A stretch of 43,109 bases of DNA from a virus. The position numbers and the translations under genes are program-made. The stretch spans positions 1 through 43,109 of the IMG/VR virus record IMGVR_UViG_3300025108_000115; one strand, written 5' to 3'. Position 1 is the stretch's first letter; the number at the start of each line of letters is the position of its first letter. The notes under the pieces were generated by a model. It saw only the letters and a list, made by a program, of their open reading frames with translations, ran no database searches and was not told where the DNA came from. Below, piece by piece: positions 14,458 through 21,935 of this stretch.

Positions 14458-15268
14458 CTCGACATGGCGTCTTAAATGGCGACACTCAAAGGCTTGTAAG
14501 ACAGCCAAGATCAACGCCAAACACGTACTCGACTATGCAGGTCGGTCTCTTCCACTAAGCCGCGTGAAAAAAACTTCATGGTGGCTGGAGTTCATCTCTG
14601 ACCTCAGGGATGAGGGCCGCAACACGTCAACCATTAACCGCATCGTGAGTAACGCCACGACGATGGTTCGGTTCACCCGTGCTGCTGGCTTACACGAAAT
14701 CGACGTGCCTCCGTTCCTCCGTCCTAAGGAGGGCGAACACAGGATGACCTACTTCTCTAAGGAGCAAGTGCAGCAGCTGGCATTCACAGCTGTGGACATC
14801 TTCGACAACAAGGCATTAGCCGACGCGATCATCTTCTCTGCCTACACAGGCGTCAGACAAGGGGAGCTACTGAAGTTGAAGTCCGAAGACTTTGACCCGG
14901 CACTCAACCAAATATGGGTTGGTGGTAAGCCCGGACGCGATACCAAAGCAGGTGACTGTCGCAACATCACTTTGCATCCACTTGTAGAACCAATCGTTAA
15001 GGACCGATTAGCTCAGGCCTATCTCTTTAGAGATGACTGGACTAACAAAGATCAGCTGTACGCAGCTTTCAAAAAGGTCCGCAAGTTCTGCAGCATCACA
15101 GAGGACCACTGTTGGCATTCACTGAGGCATTCCTTCGGGACCTTCCTCGGCGAACAAACACACCCTCGCCAAATCATGGCGCTGATGGGGCACAAGCAAA
15201 TCTCAACCAGCTTGAGATACGTGAAGGCCACAGACGCTGCCACTAGATCCGCTGTTCTCGCTATCTAG
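14417..15268 (+). CDS. int: Tyrosine recombinase (integrase)
   Basis: 283 residues with all catalytic residues: Arg I in YTGVRQGELLKLK, Lys in GGKPGRDTKAG, the HxxR box in WHSLRHSFGTFLGE, His in LMGHKQISTS and the Tyr nucleophile in LRYVKA. The N-terminal ~110 residues form a SAM-like core-binding domain. The gene overlaps the MarR-like gene by 41 bases; ATG 14441 (MGQAYDSTW) is an alternative start with less overlap. A tRNA-Leu-like att candidate lies 85 bases downstream, the classical arrangement for tRNA-targeting integrases and the one described for P-SSP7. Confidence 0.93.
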   Translation: MTAQTIKTMGQAYDSTWRLKWRHSKACKTAKINAKHVLDYAGRSLPLSRVKKTSWWLEFISDLRDEGRNTSTINRIVSNATTMVRFTRAAGLHEIDVPPFLRPKEGEHRMTYFSKEQVQQLAFTAVDIFDNKALADAIIFSAYTGVRQGELLKLKSEDFDPALNQIWVGGKPGRDTKAGDCRNITLHPLVEPIVKDRLAQAYLFRDDWTNKDQLYAAFKKVRKFCSITEDHCWHSLRHSFGTFLGEQTHPRQIMALMGHKQISTSLRYVKATDAATRSAVLAI

Positions 15269-15352
15269 GCGGGACTAGCGTTTGTCAGAAAACACCCTTT
15301 TACCTGTCTGATACCATTCCACGGGAGACTCGGCCTCCGCTGAGATCCATTG

Positions 15353-15394
15353 GCCCATCTGGCGGAATTGGTATACGCGCTGGTTTTAGGTTCT
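15353..15394 (+). other. Candidate attP: 5' half of a tRNA-Leu gene
   Basis: GCCCATCTGGCGGAATTGG, then TATACGCGCTGGTTTTAGGT, reads as acceptor strand, D-arm and anticodon stem-loop (UAG anticodon) of a tRNA-Leu. The right half is absent: the 3' anticodon strand does not pair, and there is no T-arm or acceptor 3' strand, so this is not a working tRNA. Its place just after the integrase gene supports an integration site in a host tRNA-Leu gene, as reported for P-SSP7 with a 42-base match. Confidence 0.75.
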
Positions 15395-15424
15395 GACGCA
15401 GAGAAAAGGGCTTAGTGGAACTCA

Positions 15425-15446
15425 GGGGGCTTCGGTCCCCTTTTTT
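15425..15446 (+). terminator. Strong intrinsic terminator with UUCG loop
   Basis: GGGGGC-TTCG-GTCCCC (15425-15440) followed by six T. It closes the early/integrase block and isolates it from the replication genes. Confidence 0.85.
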
Positions 15447-15460
15447 ATTGGGCTTTTGGC

Positions 15461-15476
15461 ATTTCCACTTAACCAA
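15461..15476 (+). promoter_or_regulatory. CCAC leader element, copy 9
   Basis: ATTTCCACTTAACCAA, 20 bases before ATG 15497 and 14 bases after the terminator T-run. Confidence 0.6.
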
Positions 15477-15496
15477 CCAACTACATCTCGAATCTA

Positions 15497-15649
15497 ATGA
15501 GCGTCTTCTCTTCTGATTACGTCGAAATCGATGCCGGTCCTTTGGCATCACAGGCCCTAAATCTGACCGAAATGTTGGAACTTTTAGACGAAGAAACATA
15601 TGCCTACTTCCTCGCGTATGGAGAGCTACCTCCAAAAACTGATAGCTGA
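15497..15649 (+). CDS. Small acidic hypothetical protein (50 aa)
   Basis: ATG 15497 to TGA 15649. Acidic (SDYVEIDAGPLASQALNLT, LLDEETYAYFLAYGELPP). It opens the replication block just after the terminator, between two CCAC elements. No family recognised. Confidence 0.55.
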   Translation: MSVFSSDYVEIDAGPLASQALNLTEMLELLDEETYAYFLAYGELPPKTDS

Positions 15650-15692
15650 TACCCACCAAAGATTAATCGATTTACCGATTACCTACCCAGAC

Positions 15693-15709
15693 ACCCACCT
15701 AACAACCAA
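15693..15709 (+). promoter_or_regulatory. CCAC leader element, copy 10 (SSB leader)
   Basis: ACCCACCTAACAACCAA directly before ATG 15710; a diverged copy. Confidence 0.45.
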
Positions 15710-16288
15710 ATGGCTAACAACCGCTACCAGTTCACAACAACCCTTGAAGGCTTCATCCGTGTTGATGAGGACGGAGGAAAGTTCAACAACAGGGGTTTTG
15801 AGTTCACCATCCCTGCTGACTCACTAAAAAAAATTGAGGAAGATCGAATTGATCTTATCAACTGGATCAAATCAAAAGACTCCAAACGCCTTGCTGATGG
15901 CTTACCTCCCTGGAGTGATGCGGGGACAATTAAATACTATTACGGGCAAGGAGATGGCAGCCGCAAGCCAAAGCCTGAACCCGTGTTTGTGGACTCAACG
16001 GGAGTTCCTATTGAGCAAGCCGTATTAAAAAATGTCCGCAAAGGGACCAAAGTCAACATCATTCTCCAACAGAAACCCTTTGCGATGGGTGTGTTCAACA
16101 CGTCTGTTCGAGTAATTGGTGTACAAATCATCGAACTGGCTACCGGTAACGGTGCAGTTGATTCAGGCGACCTGTCCCCTGATGAAGTTGCTGGCATGTT
16201 CGGAGTTGTAAAAGGCTTCTCACAGTCCGACCCTTCTGTCCGCAAGGCAGAGGAGACCACAGGAGATAGCGAAAGCTACGACTTCTGA
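15710..16288 (+). CDS. Single-stranded DNA-binding protein (T7 gp2.5-like)
   Basis: 192 residues. The body reads as an OB-type ssDNA-binding protein (GRxxxIL-type strands such as RKGTKVNIILQQKPF and SVRVIGVQIIELATG), followed by an acidic linker and the terminal GDSESYDF. An acidic tail ending in Phe is the hallmark of T7 gp2.5, which uses it to contact polymerase and helicase. It is the first gene of the replication cassette in the T7-like order SSB, endonuclease, primase-helicase, polymerase. Confidence 0.85.
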   Translation: MANNRYQFTTTLEGFIRVDEDGGKFNNRGFEFTIPADSLKKIEEDRIDLINWIKSKDSKRLADGLPPWSDAGTIKYYYGQGDGSRKPKPEPVFVDSTGVPIEQAVLKNVRKGTKVNIILQQKPFAMGVFNTSVRVIGVQIIELATGNGAVDSGDLSPDEVAGMFGVVKGFSQSDPSVRKAEETTGDSESYDF

Positions 16289-16290
16289 AG

Positions 16291-16641
16291 ATGAACTACC
16301 GCTCCGGCCTCGAAGAGAGGCTGGGAAAGTTTCTAGACAAGACAGCTACTCCTTACCTTTACGAAGTAGAAAAGTTTGATTACATAACGAAGTCCAAATA
16401 TACCCCGGACTTTTTCTTACCTAATGGCGTAATCATAGAGGCAAAAGGTTTCTTCAAGCCTAGCGATAGGCGGAAGATGTTAGCAGTTAAAGAAGCTCAC
16501 CCCGAACAAGATATCCGTTTTGTATTTCAAAGGAACAACACTATTTCTAAGAACAGTAAAACCACCTATGGAGATTGGGCTGATAAGCACGGTTTCTTGT
16601 GGTGCATATTCCCAGACATTCCCCCTGATTGGCTCGTATGA
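16291..16641 (+). CDS. Endonuclease I / Holliday junction resolvase (T7 gp3-like)
   Basis: 116 residues. Active-site motifs of the T7 endonuclease I family are clear: RSGLEERLGKFLD, then YTPDFFLPNGVIIEAKG (Asp and Glu-x-Lys of a PD-(D/E)XK core) and VFQRNN. It resolves branched DNA and helps degrade host DNA. It lies two bases after the SSB gene, as in T7. Confidence 0.9.
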   Translation: MNYRSGLEERLGKFLDKTATPYLYEVEKFDYITKSKYTPDFFLPNGVIIEAKGFFKPSDRRKMLAVKEAHPEQDIRFVFQRNNTISKNSKTTYGDWADKHGFLWCIFPDIPPDWLV

Positions 16642-16784
16642 CCTCATCCACTTTTGAAGACACGCTCATCTACAGAGTCGATCGCTTTGTGCAATCGCTT
16701 GAGGCTGAGGGTAAAGAATTTGAGGTGATCCTCGATGCTCTCCTCGAATATGTAGACGTCTGCGATGACGTCTTTGGAAAATGA
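16638..16784 (+). CDS. Small acidic hypothetical protein (48 aa)
   Basis: ATG 16638 overlaps the endonuclease stop (ATGA) and the 3' end overlaps the primase start, forming a coupled chain. Acidic and helical (MTSSTFEDTLIYRVDRFVQS, EFEVILDALLEYVDVCDDV). No family recognised. Confidence 0.55.
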   Translation: MTSSTFEDTLIYRVDRFVQSLEAEGKEFEVILDALLEYVDVCDDVFGK

Positions 16785-18366
16785 ATCCGAATTTATCCGC
16801 CATGAACCGTGCCCAAATTGCAGTAGCTCTGATGCTTTCGGTGTATACACTGACGGTCATGGCTTTTGCTTTTCTTGTGGTCACTGGACACCGGGCTCCG
16901 AATACCAGTCCAATCCACCAAACACACATCGCCGAATGATTCAGTATGACGGGGACTTTGCTCCCCTTCGTAAACGCAAGATCACAGAAGAGACTTGCAA
17001 AAAGTTCAACGTCAGGCAACAGGGACCGGCTCTACGGTTCCCTTATTACTCCTCCACTGGTCGCGTTGTGGCCTACAAAGAACGGAGTCCTGATAAAAAG
17101 TTCACTTGGACAGGTAAGAACGAAGAGCACCAACTCTTTGGCCAACATCTCTTTGGTACTGGCAAAACTATTGTTATTACTGAGGGAGAACTAGACGCTC
17201 TAAGTGTCTGGCAAGCTCGTCCTAACTGGCCTGTAGTCTCTGTCCCTAATGGTGCACAGAGTGCTCGTAAAGCCTTGCAGCATCAGCTTAACTTTCTACT
17301 CGGTTTCGATGAAATCGTGTTGATGTTTGACAACGATGAGGCAGGCGTGAAGGCCACTGAAGAGTGCATCGACCTCTTTCCGTCTGATCAAGTATTCATG
17401 GCCACTCTAGGCCAATTCAAAGACGCCTCAGATGCGATACAGGTTGGTGATGCAGATGCGATTAGACAATCCATCTGGAACAAACGCTCTTATGTCCCTA
17501 AATCAATCATAGATGGTAGAAGTCTTTTTGATCTCGTATCTTCTCCTTTGCATGGTAGGGATGCTACTTACCCCTTTGATGGTCTTAATGAGATCACCGG
17601 AGGAATACGACTAGGTGAGTTAGTAACTCTGACGGCTGGCTCGGGGACGGGGAAGAGCACCCTATGTGGCGAAATAGCCACTCATTTAGTCAACCAAGAT
17701 CAGACCGTCGGATACATAGCACTCGAAGAGAGTGTTAAGCGTACCGGCCTAAGGCTGATGACAGTTGCCGCAAACAAACCCTTACACATTGACAACCAAA
17801 TTAATGATGAACTCTTTCGTAGATCCTTTGATAGTACTCTCGGGTCTGGTCGGCTTTTCCTTAGGGATGGTTTCGGCAGTTGTGATCCTGACAGCCTTTT
17901 AAATGACATCCGCTATCTCGTTAAAGCTAACGGGGTGCAGTGGGTAATCCTTGATCACCTGAGCATCTTGCTGTCTGGTAATGACAACCAGGATGAACGT
18001 AAGACCATTGATCTGACCATGACCAAATTGAGGTCGTTTGTTGAGGAGACAGGGATTGGAATGCTGCTTATCTCTCACCTCCGCCGACCACAAGGCGACA
18101 AAGGTTTCGAGGATGGAGCAACAGTCACCCTCAACTCACTACGAGGTAGTCAGGCAATCGCTCAACTGAGTGATCTAGTCATTGCTCTTGAACGTGACAT
18201 CCAGTCAGGCGATAACGCCTCAAAGCTTGTCGTGTTGAAGAACAGATTCAATGGACGTACAGGCCCAGCCGCAACCCTTGCCTATGGCCAGGACACAGGA
18301 CGTCTTCAAACCGCATCAGCAAACCCCTTCACTTCCACTCAGCCAAACAAAGACTATGGCTTCTAA
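16765..18366 (+). CDS. Primase-helicase (T7 gp4-like)
   Basis: 533 residues, near T7 gp4 (566). Domains in order: a zinc finger with C16, C19, C35, C38 (PCPNC, FCFSC); a TOPRIM primase core (VITEGELDALSVW about 136, MFDNDEAG about 190); then a RecA-like helicase with Walker A TAGSGTGKSTL (about 290), WVILDHLSIL (about 395), LLISHLRRP and the arginine-bearing C-terminal motifs (LKNRFNGRTG). It unwinds DNA and primes lagging-strand synthesis with SSB and polymerase. The start overlaps the previous small gene by 20 bases. The 3' end carries the thioredoxin gene's CCAC element within codons for STQP. Confidence 0.95.
   Translation: MTSLENESEFIRHEPCPNCSSSDAFGVYTDGHGFCFSCGHWTPGSEYQSNPPNTHRRMIQYDGDFAPLRKRKITEETCKKFNVRQQGPALRFPYYSSTGRVVAYKERSPDKKFTWTGKNEEHQLFGQHLFGTGKTIVITEGELDALSVWQARPNWPVVSVPNGAQSARKALQHQLNFLLGFDEIVLMFDNDEAGVKATEECIDLFPSDQVFMATLGQFKDASDAIQVGDADAIRQSIWNKRSYVPKSIIDGRSLFDLVSSPLHGRDATYPFDGLNEITGGIRLGELVTLTAGSGTGKSTLCGEIATHLVNQDQTVGYIALEESVKRTGLRLMTVAANKPLHIDNQINDELFRRSFDSTLGSGRLFLRDGFGSCDPDSLLNDIRYLVKANGVQWVILDHLSILLSGNDNQDERKTIDLTMTKLRSFVEETGIGMLLISHLRRPQGDKGFEDGATVTLNSLRGSQAIAQLSDLVIALERDIQSGDNASKLVVLKNRFNGRTGPAATLAYGQDTGRLQTASANPFTSTQPNKDYGF
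18331..18346 (+). promoter_or_regulatory. CCAC leader element, copy 11 (inside primase gene)
   Basis: ACTTCCACTCAGCCAA, 9 bases before the thioredoxin ATG 18356, embedded in the primase-helicase 3' end. Confidence 0.55.
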
Positions 18367-18640
18367 AGCAATCCTGTTCACCAAGGAAGACTGCCTCCCC
18401 TGTTCTCAAACAAAACTATTCATCTCTGATGTATGTGATGAGCAGCTTGTTCATGACTATCTAGTTGTAATGAAGAAGGAGAATCACTCAGCTCTTGTAG
18501 CTGCCTATGAGTTGGAATTGTTTCCCACCTTGCTGCTAGTTAATAGCCAGGGTGAGGAATCAAATCGAATTGTAGGTGGTAAGAACATCCGTAGAGAACT
18601 CCCCTACATCCTCCAAGGATTACAAGAGGCAGGTCAATGA
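18356..18640 (+). CDS. trx: Thioredoxin-like protein
   Basis: 94 residues from ATG 18356. An in-frame ATG at 18251 adds 35 unrelated residues and was rejected, because the thioredoxin fold begins at MASKAILFTKEDCLPC and a CCAC element precedes 18356. The redox motif is CLPC; the cis-proline region is ELFPTLLLV. In T7 host thioredoxin is the DNA polymerase processivity factor; here the gene is encoded by the phage and overlaps the polymerase start (ATGA). It could serve the polymerase, the phage RNR as reductant, or both. Confidence 0.85.
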   Translation: MASKAILFTKEDCLPCSQTKLFISDVCDEQLVHDYLVVMKKENHSALVAAYELELFPTLLLVNSQGEESNRIVGGKNIRRELPYILQGLQEAGQ

Positions 18641-20391
18641 GACTAGTCTTCGACATTGAAACAGATGGCCTACTCCGTGAGTTGTCTGTCATTCATTGCA
18701 TCGTTGCTCGTGACCTTGACACCAATCAAGAGTATCGATGGGACAACGGAGATATTCCTGGTGGCCTTAAGTTTCTAGGTGAAGCTGATGAGCTATGGGG
18801 ACACAATGTGGTTGGCTTTGACTGTGAAGCCATCAAGGAATTAAACCCAGACTGGACTTATAAAGGAAAACTATTTGACACACTCATCCTCTCCAGGCTC
18901 TTCTTCACCGACTTACTGGACAAAGACTTCAGAACTAAACCTGCCAATATGCCGGCCCAACTTTACGGCCGGCATTCATTGGAGGCGTGGGGGCACAGAC
19001 TCTCTGTCCATAAGTCCGAGTTTGGTAAGTCGCTCGACGGTGATTGGTCTACATATACGCCAGAGATGCTCGAGTATTGCAGCCAAGATGTGGCTGTATC
19101 AGTGCGGGTCTGCCGTATGTTTGAGCCTAAGCTTGAGCAATACAAAGATTGCATTGAGACAGAGCATCGAATTGCGTTGCTCATGGCGTGGCAAGAAAGA
19201 GAAGGGTTTCCCTTTGATGTTCAGGGTGCTCAGTTACTCGAATCAAAACTAAGGACAGAGCTAGATCAAATCTCAGACGAGATGCGAGATACGTTCTTGT
19301 TTGTTGATGGTGGCCTTTTCACACCCAAACGTGGTAACTCCACGAGAGGTTATGTTGAAGGTGCTGCTATGTGTAAGTTAAAAGAATTTAGTCCTACCAG
19401 TAGAGACCACATAGCGTGGGCCTTTGAGACATTCAGAGGTTGGGAAGCTACAGAGCGAACCCCATCTGGTAGAGCAAAAATTGACGATACCGTTCTTAAA
19501 GAGATCGGAACACCTGAAGCCCTTAAATTTTCCCGAATCCTTGAACTACAAAAACATCTCGGTCAGTTATCTGATGGCAAAAATGCTTGGCTCAAGCTCG
19601 AAAAAAGAGGCAGGATCCATCATTCCTGCATACTTAACACCAATACGGGACGTCAGGCACATCTTAAGCCGAATCTCGCGCAGGTCCCGTCGGCGTCAGA
19701 GTACCGGGCTCTCTTCGGTCCCGGAGATGGTCGTGTCCAAGTTGCTTCTGACGCCTCTGGTTTGGAGCTTCGATGCCTTGGTCACTATCTACATCCATTT
19801 GACAATGGCAAGTTCTCGAAAGAGGTAGTTGAAGGTGACATCCACACCTCACTAGCTGAGATCTACGGAACAGATAGGAAAACAGGGAAGTCTTGTACCT
19901 ATTGTTTGATATATGGGGGCGGCAATACAAAACTAGGGCTTACAGCTGGGGCCTCTAAGGCATCAGCAGCCCACAAAGGTAAGGAGATTAGGAAACGTAT
20001 CCTTGATGGATTAGACGGCTATAAACAACTGTCAGAGGCCATACAGGAACGTGCTACTGCTACCGACACTCTTAAGGGGTTGGATGGCAGACCTATTCGC
20101 CTTCAAGGTAAACATCACGCTTCCTTAAATTATCTTTTGCAAAGCGCAGGAGCAATAATTTGTAAATCTTGGCTGATAAGAGCCTACGAACTATTAGACG
20201 AAGCAGGCATTGACTATTGGCCCCTGGCATTCGTACACGATGAGCTTCAAATTTCAGTCTCGCCTAACCAAGTTGCAGAGGCTGAGTTCTTAATAACCGC
20301 TTCTTTAAAAGACATTGAGCACAAACTTAAATTTAGATGTGCCCTCGACTCAGAGGCACAACACGGAGCCACTTGGGCTGACTGTCATTAG
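18637..20391 (+). CDS. DNA polymerase, family A (T7 gp5-like)
   Basis: 584 residues against 704 in T7. Exonuclease motifs: FDIETDGL (4-11), HNVVGFDCEAI (about 56) and YCSQDVAV (about 147). Polymerase motifs: A, DASGLELRCLGHY (D about 372); B region, KTGKSCTYCLIYGG; C, VHDELQ (D about 535). TGRQAHLKPNLAQVP precedes motif A. The thumb insertion that binds thioredoxin in T7 is much shorter here: about 30 residues (GGLFTPKRGNSTRGYVEG region) before FSPTSRDHI against about 80. It replicates the genome with proofreading. Confidence 0.95.
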   Translation: MRLVFDIETDGLLRELSVIHCIVARDLDTNQEYRWDNGDIPGGLKFLGEADELWGHNVVGFDCEAIKELNPDWTYKGKLFDTLILSRLFFTDLLDKDFRTKPANMPAQLYGRHSLEAWGHRLSVHKSEFGKSLDGDWSTYTPEMLEYCSQDVAVSVRVCRMFEPKLEQYKDCIETEHRIALLMAWQEREGFPFDVQGAQLLESKLRTELDQISDEMRDTFLFVDGGLFTPKRGNSTRGYVEGAAMCKLKEFSPTSRDHIAWAFETFRGWEATERTPSGRAKIDDTVLKEIGTPEALKFSRILELQKHLGQLSDGKNAWLKLEKRGRIHHSCILNTNTGRQAHLKPNLAQVPSASEYRALFGPGDGRVQVASDASGLELRCLGHYLHPFDNGKFSKEVVEGDIHTSLAEIYGTDRKTGKSCTYCLIYGGGNTKLGLTAGASKASAAHKGKEIRKRILDGLDGYKQLSEAIQERATATDTLKGLDGRPIRLQGKHHASLNYLLQSAGAIICKSWLIRAYELLDEAGIDYWPLAFVHDELQISVSPNQVAEAEFLITASLKDIEHKLKFRCALDSEAQHGATWADCH

Positions 20392-20764
20392 TCCGAACCG
20401 ACTGGGGGATATAGCTGAGCAATACGTGAAGCTTCTATCTCACTGGAAAGGCTGCGAGGTCTTCCAAAACGTCGGCTGTACGGGGCAGACAGATATTGTC
20501 ATCATTCACCCAGAACGCGGGCAGCTGCAGATTGATGTCAAGTGCAGGACCTGGAGTCAAGGCTCTTGGAAATGCGCTAATGCCTTCATCGTCAATAAGC
20601 CCGTTTATCCAGTAGCTGTAACGCCTAAAGGCGATATTGCTGGCTGGGAAATCTCCTGGATTAGAGGCCGCATCCCTAAAGGTTGGGAGGACTTCTGGTC
20701 TAATGACAATCGCTTTTACAAAACCACTTCCACTCAACCACATGAACCCGCTTCTTTTAATTGA
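20339..20764 (+). CDS. PD-(D/E)XK nuclease-like protein
   Basis: About 141 residues from GTG 20339, or 149 from TTG 20315; both lie inside the polymerase gene and no ATG is available, so the start is uncertain. The core reads RLGDIAEQYVKLLSHWKG, then TDIVIIHPERGQLQIDVKCRTW: Asp, then D-V-K about 16 residues later, a PD-(D/E)XK arrangement with an upstream acidic helix. This suggests a small nuclease or resolvase-like enzyme. Its 3' end carries the exonuclease gene's leader element and overlaps that gene by 23 bases. Confidence 0.65.
   Translation: MPSTQRHNTEPLGLTVISPNRLGDIAEQYVKLLSHWKGCEVFQNVGCTGQTDIVIIHPERGQLQIDVKCRTWSQGSWKCANAFIVNKPVYPVAVTPKGDIAGWEISWIRGRIPKGWEDFWSNDNRFYKTTSTQPHEPASFN
20727..20741 (+). 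promoter_or_regulatory. CCAC leader element, copy 12 (exonuclease leader)
   Basis: ACTTCCACTCAACCAC abuts ATG 20742 with no room for a Shine-Dalgarno site; it lies inside the upstream gene, again encoding STQP. Confidence 0.6.
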
Positions 20765-21470
20765 TAGCGACTACTTCTTCTACAGAGCAGCTCAGGCCGC
20801 TGAGTACGAGATGGACTACAGCCAAGATCTCACCGTCATTGCAGGAGACTTCCGTCGCGGTAAGTCAATTGTCAATCAGGGTCTAAAGGATCTGAAGACA
20901 CGGTTCGACTCAGACAACATCCTTCTTACATGGACGGACCAAACCAACTTCCGTAAGACTGTCGACCCTAACTACAAAGGGAACAGGACAAAGCGTAAGC
21001 CTTGTGGCTACCTCAAGCTTAAGAACTGGGGTATGGAGACTTACCCCTCCGTCATGTATCCCGGCCTGGAGGCTGATGATGTAATGGGGATCTTGGCTAC
21101 CAATGGCAGCCTAGAGAACTTTGTACTTATCTCTCCAGATAAGGATATGCTTCAAATAGCTTGCCGTATCTACAACCTTAAGGAAGAGTTTACCCAGACA
21201 CCTGAAGCTGCTCACCGCAAGTTGTACGAACAGGCACTCACAGGGGATTCATGTGATGGCTATTCCGGATGTGTCGGAGTTGGCCCAAAGCGTGCAGGTG
21301 TGATCCTCGACAAGGTGAAAAACGGCGACTATTGGCCCGCAGTCATCAAGGCTTTCGAAGAAGCTGACATGACTGAAAAAGATGCACTCCGCAATCTTCG
21401 ACTGGCCCGCATCCTGCAAGCAGAAAACTGGGATGCAGAGAATCAACTACCCATACTTATTAACCAATGA
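20742..21470 (+). CDS. 5'-3' exonuclease (T7 gp6-like, FEN family)
   Basis: 242 residues from ATG 20742. The in-frame TTG upstream would add 35 residues that duplicate the neighbour's 3' end in another frame. Metal-binding acidic motifs: LLLIDSDYFFYRAA, GLEADDVMG, SPDKDM and TGDSCDGY, followed by a helix-three-turn-helix (GVGPKRAGVIL). In T7 the gp6 enzyme removes primers and breaks down host DNA for nucleotides. A CCAC element directly abuts the ATG. Confidence 0.88.
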   Translation: MNPLLLIDSDYFFYRAAQAAEYEMDYSQDLTVIAGDFRRGKSIVNQGLKDLKTRFDSDNILLTWTDQTNFRKTVDPNYKGNRTKRKPCGYLKLKNWGMETYPSVMYPGLEADDVMGILATNGSLENFVLISPDKDMLQIACRIYNLKEEFTQTPEAAHRKLYEQALTGDSCDGYSGCVGVGPKRAGVILDKVKNGDYWPAVIKAFEEADMTEKDALRNLRLARILQAENWDAENQLPILINQ

Positions 21471-21622
21471 GACTCACAGAGAAGGAGCTGTTTTGGGTAA
21501 GAAACAACTTACTCAGTGAACGTAGCTTTAGGGATCAACAGCTCCCATGTAATGCCGTTATCTGGGAAGACTGGAAAGACTCCTTTTTAAAAAAAATCAC
21601 TGACGAGCTTTACTATGAGTAA
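21467..21622 (+). CDS. Small hypothetical protein (51 aa)
   Basis: ATG 21467 overlaps the exonuclease stop (ATGA); the stop overlaps the next gene. It starts MRLTEKELFWVRNNLLSERS and continues with WEDWKDSFLKKITDELYYE. Helical with several Trp. No family recognised; coupling to both neighbours supports expression. Confidence 0.55.
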   Translation: MRLTEKELFWVRNNLLSERSFRDQQLPCNAVIWEDWKDSFLKKITDELYYE

Positions 21623-21935
21623 GCAGAATCCACAGCACTACCGCACTGGCTCTATTGAGCCTTGGGATTACATCGTTGACCAGAGGCTTAGCTATCTGGA
21701 AGGCAACGTAATCAAATATGTCACCCGAGCAGGTAAGAAAGATAGCGAGTCACGACTCGATGATTTGCTCAAAGCACAAGCCTACATCCACAAATTAGTT
21801 ACCACTGAATTAAACAATGTTATTCCAAGCACCAGATCTGATGGGTCAAGCGATCCAGTTCAGGAAAGTTATGAACCAGCCTATTGCGACGGAGAATGCT
21901 GTCGTCCACACCTTACAACTGAGGCTAATTGTTGA
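21615..21935 (+). CDS. DUF3310 protein (putative nucleotide-kinase-related)
   Basis: 106 residues. The N-terminal 60 residues fit DUF3310: PQHYRTGSIEPWDYIVDQ, LSYLEGNVIKYVTRAGKK and DDLLKAQAYIHKLV. T7 gp1.7, a nucleotide kinase, contains this domain. The C-terminal ~40 residues, with a CDGECC cluster, overlap the next gene and may be variable. The gene sits in a nucleotide-metabolism run with MazG and RNR. Confidence 0.8.
   Translation: MSKQNPQHYRTGSIEPWDYIVDQRLSYLEGNVIKYVTRAGKKDSESRLDDLLKAQAYIHKLVTTELNNVIPSTRSDGSSDPVQESYEPAYCDGECCRPHLTTEANC

Noticed and set aside
15353-15440. A complete tRNA-Leu gene after the integrase
   Set aside because: Only the 5' half is present; the anticodon 3' strand, T-arm and acceptor 3' strand are missing, and a terminator hairpin occupies that place.
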